This document shows positions 57,170 to 64,000 of a stretch of DNA of 64,000 nucleotides, one piece after another (positions within the stretch are counted from its first letter, which is position 1; every line of letters begins with the position of its first letter). Made by a program: the position numbers and the translations under genes. Under the pieces are notes generated by a model. The model was not told the DNA's origin and did not search any database. It saw only the letters and a program-made list of their open reading frames with translations. This DNA is from CAZAFL01 sp964484465 (GTDB taxonomy: Bacteria; Bacteroidota; Ignavibacteria; UBA10030; SZUA-254): assembly GCA_964484465.1 (NCBI GenBank), contig CAZAFL010000001.1, forward strand, positions 190,780 through 254,779, in the 5' to 3' direction.

Positions 57170-60100
57170 ATGAAAAAGATCTCCGCGTTCATTTCTGTAA
57201 ATCGAATATGTTATTTCGCACTGTTCATCTTGCTTGGCGGTTCCATAACATATTCGCAGACCAATTTTCCCGGGAAACAATCGTTAACACCGATTGAGAA
57301 GCTTCTTAACCCAGATGGTTCAATAAATACTCATTCCGGGTTTGAAGGAAGCCTTGACCCGAAAGGTTTCCGCATGGTCAATGGACCCAAAGGAGAACCG
57401 CGGTTTGTGCGCGCTTCAGAATCAAAAGCGATGGTGGATGCGGACAGTTCATGGGACGATCGCTTCACTTTTGCAGGTGCGAATTCCATAGTAGATATGG
57501 TGGGTGTAAACGGGACTGATCTATATATTGGGGGCTCTTTCACGATCGTTCATGACGTCAAAGTAAACCATTTTGCTAAATGGAACGGAACAAGTTGGTC
57601 TGATTTAGGTAATGGATTCAATGGCGTGCCAAGCGCAATCGCTTTTTCCGGAACAGATGTCTACGTGATCGGCGGATTTACTCTTGCCGGAGGTGTCAGT
57701 GCTAATCAGGTCGCGAAATGGGATGGAAGCTTGTGGTCTGCACTTGGGTCTGGTATCAGCATGGGGTCTGGTTCCCCGAGCGTCATCGCAGTTGCAGGTA
57801 CTGATGTGTATGTTGGAGGTAATTTTACCGCCGCGGGAGGCGTGAGTGTGAAAAACATTGCAAGATGGAATGGCACAACGTGGGATTCATTGGGGAGTGG
57901 TCTGGCAGGAGGCAATTTTGGACTATCTGTCAAAGCCATTGCAATAAACGGCGGCGACGTGTATGTGGGGGGTATGTTTGTCCAGGCTGGAGGTGTATCT
58001 GTACATAATATCGCAAGATGGGATGGCTCAGCGTGGGATTCACTTGGTGCAGGCGTGAGGGATACGAATTACAATGATCCATTTGCTGGGTACGTAACGT
58101 CGATAGCAAGAAGTGGAACTGATATTTATGTCGGGGGCGGCTTTAATATGGCAGGAAATATACCGATAGGTTATATCGCAAAATGGAATGGTACGTCTTG
58201 GAGTGCATTGGGAAGTGGTAGAAATGGCGAAGTCTCTAGCATTGCTATAAATGGTTCGGATGTTTATGTCAGTGGCGGCGGCTCAGGCGTCGCAAAGTGG
58301 GATGGCAGTACCTGGTCTGATCTGGGAGTGGTAGGCTTTGTGCAAAGTATCAAAATTGCATTTGGTGGAGGTAGTCTTTATGCAGCAGGTGAATTTGCCA
58401 GCGTAGGAGTCAATGCTTCTAATAATGTAGCACAATGGAATGGCAGCACATGGTCAAGCATTCCAGCTGGACTCTCTGGAACCGTCAACAACCCCGTTAA
58501 TGGTATCGCAACAACCGGTAATAATGCTTACGAAGTTGGGAAATTTTACGTTGCGGGGGGTGTATACCCAAATGGTGTGGCAAAGTGGGATTCGACCACA
58601 TGGTCAAGTTTCAATACGCAGACATTTGATAACAATATCTATACTGTCGGCATTAACGGAGGTACGGTATATGTTGGCGGTGATTTTACCGACGTTAGCG
58701 GAAAATTTCTTGGCGGTATCGCTCGATGGAATGGTTTTGACTGGACTAGCATGAATGGAGGCATCAGCGGGGGGGTCTTTCCTGGTGGAGTGGTGCGTGC
58801 TATCGCCTTTATTGGTCCTGACATCTACATTGGAGGAAACTTCACTTCGGTGGACGGCGTGAGTGTCCATAACATTGCAAAATGGAATGGCAGTGTGTGG
58901 CAAGATGTGGGAGGCGGTGTTACCGGGTCAGTTGATCACACTGTATATGCGCTTGCAGTGGCCGGAACCGACCTGTATGTCGGAGGTTATTTTGACCATG
59001 CTGGAGCTGTCTCTGCTAACAATATTGCAAAGTGGAGTGGCAGCAGCTGGTCGGCATTGGGGAGTGGTGCAACAGACAATGGTGTCTATGCACTGGCAGT
59101 TAGCGGAAACACAGTTTATGTCGGTGGCGGTTTCAGCACGATTCGTGGAGTAAGTGCAAATCGGACCGCGAAATGGGATGGAAACGCATGGTCACCATTG
59201 GGAAGCGGACTAAGCACCGATGGTGGTGATTACGTCTCTACAATCACAACCGACGGACCGAGCCTGTATGTTGGAGGGCATTTTAGCACTGCGGGAGGTG
59301 TGAATGCCAGGAATATTGCGAGGTGGAACGGAGCCAGTTGGGTTGCCTTGGGAAGCGGAGTTGATTCCACAGTCAATTCTCTTGGCATTGCGGGACGCAG
59401 TCTTTATGCAGGGGGCTTTTTCCAGACAGCGGGTGGAAAGGCCTCCTATAATTTTGGACGCTGGGCTCTTCCCCCACCGGACTACATAAGCGGAACAGTT
59501 TACAATGATGCTGAAGGAGATAGTGCTCTTACGGGCAACGCCGGACTTGATGGCTGGGTGATCAAATTGTACCAGGGAGGTATCCTGCAGTCGCAGACTG
59601 TGACGAGCAGCGGCGGGCATTATTCATTTTTTGGACTTACCGCAGGGACATACACCGTTGAAGAAAGTTTGCAAGTGGGATGGGTTCAAACTGTTCCGAG
59701 AGTGGGGGATGCTGGAGTCACAACAACCACGTTTGGAACAAATGCAGGTCCTCGTGCATACAATGTCACGATCGGAGGACTTGTACCGGATACGGGTAAG
59801 AATTTTGGTAACTTTCAATACGTCATCGGGGGGAGAAAATATCGTGATGTCGAAGGGGATAGCACTGTTGTAGGAAACACGCCGCTTGATGATTGGGTAA
59901 TCAAATTATACCAAGGAGGCATCCTGCAGTCGCAGACGGTGACAAGCGGCGGCGGGCGTTATTCATTTTTTGGACTTACCGCAGGGACATACACCGTTGA
60001 AGAAAGTTTGCAAGTGGGTTGGATACAAACTGTTCCGAGAGTGGGGGATGCCGGGGTCACAACAACCACGTTTGGAACAAATGCAGGTCCCCGTGCATAT

Positions 60101-60961
60101 AGCATCACTGTTGGCCCCATACATCCTGATACGGGGAAAAATTTCGGAAATTTCCAAAAACCATTTTCCTTCGTGGTGAGTAATCGTTGGAATATGGTCT
60201 CAGTTCCAATTTATGTTTCAAATGACTCGGCAAATGTTCTTTTTCCGACCGCAATTTCTCTTGCATATCAATACAGTGGAGGGTATGCAGCCCAATCGAC
60301 ACTGGGAAACGGAAAGGGATATTGGCTTAAGTTCAATAGCTCACAGACAGCTACGATGAAAGGATCTCCGATTTCTCTTGATTCTATACACGTCACCGCC
60401 GGATGGAATATGATTGGTTCAATTAGTTCTCCTGTTGCAGAATCGAGTATCACCTCTGCTCCGCCTGGGATGATCACATCGGACTTTTATACTTATTCAA
60501 ATTCAAAAAATTATTACACGGTTAATACGATTAAGCCGGGATTTGGCTATTGGGTAAAAGTGAATCAGAGTGGCGTTTTGATCCTTTCGTCATCCGGTGT
60601 TATAGCTCCGTCGGCGCGCATCAGAATCATTGCGAGTACGGAATTGCCACCAACACCTCCTGAAGGTGAATTGAGTAGCACTCCCACGGGGATACCAAAG
60701 GTGTATGCACTACATCAGAACTATCCTAACCCGTTTAATCCCACCACAAGTATCAAATATCAATTGCCGGCTGACAATTATGTGACATTGAAAATTTACA
60801 ATGTCCTCGGGCAGGTAGTGGCGACACTTGTCGATGGCGTACAAAATGCGGGATATAAGTCTGTAGAATGGAATGCGAACAACATGGCAAGCGGAGTGTA
60901 CTTTTGTCGGCTACAGGCTGGCTTGTTCTCGGACACAAGAAAACTTCTGCTGCTTCGTTAG
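57170..60961 (+). CDS. Giant secreted RAX2-like propeller protein with T9SS sorting domain
   Basis: A 1263-residue exported protein. A signal peptide (ICYFALFILLGGSITYSQ) precedes about 650 residues of repeats of roughly 50, each like VYVGGNFTAAGGVSVKNIAR followed by WNGTTWDSLGSG. These resemble beta-propeller repeats of the RAX2/cortical-marker type. Two SdrD-B-like domains follow (VIKLYQGGILQSQTVTS ... KNFGNFQ), nearly identical to each other. Then come the RWN/GYW module (60178-60600) and a T9SS domain (QNYPNPFNPTTSIKYQLP), which ends RKLLLLR rather than KKMxLxK. The ATG at 57170 has GAGG nine bases upstream. The next secreted-protein gene starts 47 bases after the stop, so the two are probably co-transcribed. 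Confidence 0.9.
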   Translation: MKKISAFISVNRICYFALFILLGGSITYSQTNFPGKQSLTPIEKLLNPDGSINTHSGFEGSLDPKGFRMVNGPKGEPRFVRASESKAMVDADSSWDDRFTFAGANSIVDMVGVNGTDLYIGGSFTIVHDVKVNHFAKWNGTSWSDLGNGFNGVPSAIAFSGTDVYVIGGFTLAGGVSANQVAKWDGSLWSALGSGISMGSGSPSVIAVAGTDVYVGGNFTAAGGVSVKNIARWNGTTWDSLGSGLAGGNFGLSVKAIAINGGDVYVGGMFVQAGGVSVHNIARWDGSAWDSLGAGVRDTNYNDPFAGYVTSIARSGTDIYVGGGFNMAGNIPIGYIAKWNGTSWSALGSGRNGEVSSIAINGSDVYVSGGGSGVAKWDGSTWSDLGVVGFVQSIKIAFGGGSLYAAGEFASVGVNASNNVAQWNGSTWSSIPAGLSGTVNNPVNGIATTGNNAYEVGKFYVAGGVYPNGVAKWDSTTWSSFNTQTFDNNIYTVGINGGTVYVGGDFTDVSGKFLGGIARWNGFDWTSMNGGISGGVFPGGVVRAIAFIGPDIYIGGNFTSVDGVSVHNIAKWNGSVWQDVGGGVTGSVDHTVYALAVAGTDLYVGGYFDHAGAVSANNIAKWSGSSWSALGSGATDNGVYALAVSGNTVYVGGGFSTIRGVSANRTAKWDGNAWSPLGSGLSTDGGDYVSTITTDGPSLYVGGHFSTAGGVNARNIARWNGASWVALGSGVDSTVNSLGIAGRSLYAGGFFQTAGGKASYNFGRWALPPPDYISGTVYNDAEGDSALTGNAGLDGWVIKLYQGGILQSQTVTSSGGHYSFFGLTAGTYTVEESLQVGWVQTVPRVGDAGVTTTTFGTNAGPRAYNVTIGGLVPDTGKNFGNFQYVIGGRKYRDVEGDSTVVGNTPLDDWVIKLYQGGILQSQTVTSGGGRYSFFGLTAGTYTVEESLQVGWIQTVPRVGDAGVTTTTFGTNAGPRAYSITVGPIHPDTGKNFGNFQKPFSFVVSNRWNMVSVPIYVSNDSANVLFPTAISLAYQYSGGYAAQSTLGNGKGYWLKFNSSQTATMKGSPISLDSIHVTAGWNMIGSISSPVAESSITSAPPGMITSDFYTYSNSKNYYTVNTIKPGFGYWVKVNQSGVLILSSSGVIAPSARIRIIASTELPPTPPEGELSSTPTGIPKVYALHQNYPNPFNPTTSIKYQLPADNYVTLKIYNVLGQVVATLVDGVQNAGYKSVEWNANNMASGVYFCRLQAGLFSDTRKLLLLR
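59504..60157 (+). repeat. Near-identical 339-bp tandem duplication
   Basis: Two copies of an SdrD-B-like domain lie 339 bases (113 residues) apart. Sixty bases are identical (59620-59679 and 59959-60018), and the rest differs only at scattered positions. This points to recent duplication or ongoing gene conversion. Confidence 0.88.
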
Positions 60962-61008
60962 ATGGTTAACTGCAGTTTACCACATTGACGACAAACAGCC
61001 GAGGAATC

Positions 61009-64000
61009 ATGATGAAACACATATTACATCTACTGACGATTGCACTGCTCGGCGGAGGTTTTTGTAAGGCGGTTGCACAACCTGCTCGACCTGAGCCAGG
61101 ACGACCCTTCGATCCGCGAGAACAGTTCTTGCCATTTCACAAAAATCCAGCCAGCCCCGAACGGATGCATGACAAGGATGCGTTCCAGCATCTTCCGGAG
61201 ATGGTACGACAACGCCTGATACATGGGCGGGCAATTAGCCCGTTGGAAAAGCTATCTCCCGCCACGCGCGAGGCGCCAACCAATGTGGTTACCTCAGGAG
61301 GAAAAACCCCACCTTCGTCTGATCAAACAAAAGAAGCTGCTAACCTCTCAACGGCTCAAACTTGCGACTCTCTGCACTCTTCATGGCACGAATCGTGGAT
61401 TGCTGACTACGCATCCGGTCTTGTGCCCTCTGATGATAATGGTAGATATATTGTCGTTGATGGATCCGGCAATGTCTATGTGACGGGATATTCTGTCATA
61501 CAAAGTGCCAACTATACAACAGTGAAGTACAATGCATTGGGAGCAGAGCAGTGGGTCGCAAGTTATAACGGTCCGGGGAATAATGTTGATGTAGCAACAG
61601 CTCTTGCCGTTGATGCATCCGGCAATGTTTATGTGACGGGATACAGTGATGGTGCGGGTACCTTAAAGGATTATGCGACAGTGAAGTACAACGCTTCGGG
61701 AATCGAGCAGTGGGTCGCACGTTTTAACAGTCCGGGCAATGGTGATGACTATGCATATGCCCTTGGTCTTGACACATCTGGCAACGTCTATGTAACTGGG
61801 ACAAGTACTGATTCAAACTACGCCACTGATTACATGACAGTAAAGTATAACGCCTCGGGGGCCCAGCAGTGGGTTGCACGGTATAACGGTCTGGCGAATC
61901 GTTATGACGGTGCAACAGCCCTTGCCGTTGACGCATCCGGCAATGTCTATGTGACAGGGTATAGCATAAACTCAAACGCAAACGGCGACTATGCGACAGT
62001 GAAGTATAACACAGCTGGAGTCCAGCAGTGGGTTGCAGTCTATGACGATCCGCTGGATGGTGATGACAATGCAATTGCAGTTGCCGTTGACGCTGCAGGG
62101 AATGTCTATGTGACGGGTGTGGGTACTGATACAACAAACTACACCGATGACTACGTGACAGTAAAATATAACGCATCGGGGGTCCAGCAGTGGGCTGCAA
62201 GTTATGACGGACCGGGGAATCTTAACGATTTGCCATACGCACTTGCGATTGACGCATCCGGAAATGTCTATGTAACGGGAGATAGCCCTGGCTCGGGCAC
62301 CTCCTCTGATTATGCGACGGTCAAGTACAATGCTTCGGGTGTCCAACAATGGGTTGCACGCTATAACGGACCGGGGAATAGCGGTGACGTGGGATATGCC
62401 CTTGCCGTCGACGCGTCGGGCAATGTCTATGTGACCGGGTCCAGTAGTGACTCAAGCTTGCATTCCGATTATGCGACGTTGAAATACAATGCCTCGGGAG
62501 TCCAGCAATGGGTCGCACGCTATAACGGTCCGGGGAATCCTAGTGACGGCGCGTATGCTCTTACCATGGACTCATCAGGGAATGTCTATGTAACGGGATC
62601 TAGTGAAGGTGTAGGGACCTTACACGACTTTGCGACCCTGAAGTATGATACATCTGGAACCGAGCAATGGGTCGCACGCTACAACGGACCGGGGAATTCT
62701 GTTGATAACCCATCTGCTCTTGCCTTCGATGCATCAGGCAATGTCTATGTCACAGGATCTAGTAATTCAGGAGCAGACGACGACTATGTAACGGTGAAAT
62801 ACGATTCATCGGGTGTCCAACAGTGGGTCGCACGCTATAACGGACCGGGGAATAGTAATGACTACGCACATGCCCTCGCCGTCGACGCCTCGGGAAATGT
62901 CTATGTGGCGGGAACCAGTATTGGTTCAGACTACTTCAACGACTATGCGATAGTAAAGTACGACGCATCTGGAGTCCAGCAGTGGGTCGCTCGCTATACC
63001 GGTCCAGCGAATTCAAATAACTTTGCATATGCCCTTACCCTTGACATATCGGGCAACATCTACGTGACGGGATATAGTTTTTCGGGTGGCTCCGCTAATT
63101 ATGCTACCGTGAAGTACAACGCATCGGGGGTCCAGCAGTGGGTTGCATATTATAATGGCCCAGGGAATTCTGATGACGGGGCATATGCCATCGCCGTTGA
63201 CGCATCAGGCAATGTCTATGTGACGGGATATGCCTATTCAGGTACCTCCTACGATTATGCCACAGTGAAATACAACGCATCGGGGGTCCAGCAGTGGGTT
63301 GCATATTATAATGGCCCAGGGAATTCTGAAGACTATGCAACTTCCCTTGCCGTCGGTGCATCGGGGAATGTCTATGTGACGGGAACCAGTGTTGGTTCAG
63401 GTACCTCCTACGATTATGCCACAGTGAAATACAACGCATCGGGGACCCAGCAGTGGGTCGCACGTTACAACGGGCCGGGGAATTCTGACGACTACGCAAC
63501 ATCCCTTGCCGTCGGTGCATCGGGGAATGTCTATGTGACGGGAACCTGTAATTCAGGCACAGATTACGACTACGCAACAGTGAAATATGATTCATCGGGT
63601 GTCCAACAGTGGGTCGCACGCTACAACGGACCGGGGAATAGTGATGACGCGGTACATGCCTTTGCCGTTGATGCCTCGGGGAATGTCTATGTGACGGGAA
63701 ACAGTATTGGCTCAGGCACCTCCTACGACTATGCAACAGTGAAGTATGATTCATCGGGTGTCCAACAGTGGGTCGCACGCTATAACGGGCCAGGGAGTAG
63801 CAGTGTGGATGGGGCAATAGCTCTTGCCGTTGACGGAGCAGGCAATTTCTATGTTACAGGCACAGCCGGAGTCGATCCCGAGCAACGGTACACGACGATC
63901 AAATACGGACAGAGTGTAATCAAGGGGAAAGAATATGCCCAACGATGGAATCTTGTTTCACTTCCTGAACGTGTCACGGATCCGTCCCGCACAGCAGTTT
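61009..64000 (+). CDS. Partial secreted SBBP beta-propeller protein, runs off window
   Basis: An open frame from ATG 61009 (or 61012, better placed after GAGGA) runs to the window end, with 997 codons and no stop. A signal peptide (ILHLLTIALLGGGFCKAVAQ) precedes about 130 unique residues. Then sixteen SBBP-type repeats of about 53 residues follow, each with YATVKYNASGVQQWVARYNG and ALAVDASGNVYVTG. The last visible residues, AQRWNLVSLPERVTD, begin the RWN/GYW module, so a T9SS sorting domain is expected just outside. It follows the previous giant gene by 47 bases and is probably in the same operon. The ligand and role are unknown; a surface-displayed propeller is likely. Confidence 0.88.
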   Translation, partial: MMKHILHLLTIALLGGGFCKAVAQPARPEPGRPFDPREQFLPFHKNPASPERMHDKDAFQHLPEMVRQRLIHGRAISPLEKLSPATREAPTNVVTSGGKTPPSSDQTKEAANLSTAQTCDSLHSSWHESWIADYASGLVPSDDNGRYIVVDGSGNVYVTGYSVIQSANYTTVKYNALGAEQWVASYNGPGNNVDVATALAVDASGNVYVTGYSDGAGTLKDYATVKYNASGIEQWVARFNSPGNGDDYAYALGLDTSGNVYVTGTSTDSNYATDYMTVKYNASGAQQWVARYNGLANRYDGATALAVDASGNVYVTGYSINSNANGDYATVKYNTAGVQQWVAVYDDPLDGDDNAIAVAVDAAGNVYVTGVGTDTTNYTDDYVTVKYNASGVQQWAASYDGPGNLNDLPYALAIDASGNVYVTGDSPGSGTSSDYATVKYNASGVQQWVARYNGPGNSGDVGYALAVDASGNVYVTGSSSDSSLHSDYATLKYNASGVQQWVARYNGPGNPSDGAYALTMDSSGNVYVTGSSEGVGTLHDFATLKYDTSGTEQWVARYNGPGNSVDNPSALAFDASGNVYVTGSSNSGADDDYVTVKYDSSGVQQWVARYNGPGNSNDYAHALAVDASGNVYVAGTSIGSDYFNDYAIVKYDASGVQQWVARYTGPANSNNFAYALTLDISGNIYVTGYSFSGGSANYATVKYNASGVQQWVAYYNGPGNSDDGAYAIAVDASGNVYVTGYAYSGTSYDYATVKYNASGVQQWVAYYNGPGNSEDYATSLAVGASGNVYVTGTSVGSGTSYDYATVKYNASGTQQWVARYNGPGNSDDYATSLAVGASGNVYVTGTCNSGTDYDYATVKYDSSGVQQWVARYNGPGNSDDAVHAFAVDASGNVYVTGNSIGSGTSYDYATVKYDSSGVQQWVARYNGPGSSSVDGAIALAVDGAGNFYVTGTAGVDPEQRYTTIKYGQSVIKGKEYAQRWNLVSLPERVTDPSRTAV
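61455..63875 (+). repeat. Array of sixteen 153-168 bp coding repeats (SBBP)
   Basis: Sixteen copies of the AATGTCTATGTGACGGGA core recur every 153-168 bases. Some neighbouring units share long exact matches; for example a 59-base block is identical at 63115-63173 and 63271-63329. The array is in frame and codes beta-propeller blades. Confidence 0.88.

Noticed and set aside
61455..63875. Regular repeats as a possible CRISPR array
   Set aside because: The units are 153-168 bases, diverged, in frame and protein-coding; there are no short identical repeats with unique spacers and no cas genes.
61496..63942. Long His/Arg/Ser-rich minus-strand frames
   Set aside because: They are antisense translations of the SBBP repeats and repeat with the same period.
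7146..64000. T9SS core machinery
   Set aside because: Many T9SS cargo proteins are present but I find no PorK/L/M/N, Sov or PorU-like gene in the window; the apparatus must be encoded elsewhere.

Overview
The window is about 64 kb of moderate-GC, gene-dense DNA from a Gram-negative member of the Bacteroidota/FCB group. The best guess is an Ignavibacteria-like lineage. The main evidence is that nearly every large secreted protein ends in a type IX secretion (T9SS, type A) sorting domain with the typical NYPNPFNP ... GIYFYRL ... KKMLLxK pattern. Eight complete proteins carry this domain and a ninth is cut off by the window edge. TonB-receptor-like and DUF5916 outer-membrane proteins, many starts with weak or no Shine-Dalgarno, and one 100-N scaffold gap suggest a draft or metagenome-assembled genome. 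No tRNA, rRNA, CRISPR array, intact transposase or T9SS core gene was found.

Layout. 1-6587: a partial lipoprotein gene and an alpha-glucan block (glycogen phosphorylase, a sugar-type ABC ATPase, a GH13 maltosyltransferase-like enzyme), then a DUF5989 micro-protein. 7146-17514: a likely operon with a BNR-propeller surface protein, then poly-gamma-glutamate (PGA) genes pgsB-pgsC-pgsW, an unknown exported two-repeat protein, a PGA-hydrolase-like gene and an outer-membrane barrel receptor, with overlapping or nearly abutting ends. 17530-23247: a convergent DUF5916 protein, a secreted M1 aminopeptidase and two small membrane proteins, separated by palindromic dispersed repeats. 23941-34857: a 3638-residue secreted repeat protein. 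34997-39603: a BNR-propeller surface protein interrupted by the N gap. The gap is flanked by an exact 55-bp duplication, and collapsing it restores one frame. 40026-51477: a GH8+GH16 enzyme, a second DUF5916 protein, a small GIY-YIG-like protein, a PQQ-dehydrogenase-like protein and an SdrD-B surface protein. 51770-56835: an anti-sigma factor and ECF sigma factor, divergent from an exported TPR-CHAT protease-like protein that is followed by a stand-alone AraC HTH protein. 57170-64000: two more giant secreted repeat proteins, the last truncated by the window edge.

How the parts fit together. Most of the window encodes the cell exterior: polysaccharide- and peptide-degrading enzymes, giant adhesin-like repeat proteins and outer-membrane barrels, exported by T9SS machinery encoded elsewhere. 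Eight of these exported proteins share a module of about 130 residues, made of two similar halves, just before the sorting domain. I know no name for this module. The PGA operon suggests a capsule or released polymer in a diderm, with new candidate partners in place of the usual PgsA. The sigma/anti-sigma/CHAT group looks like an envelope-signalling unit.
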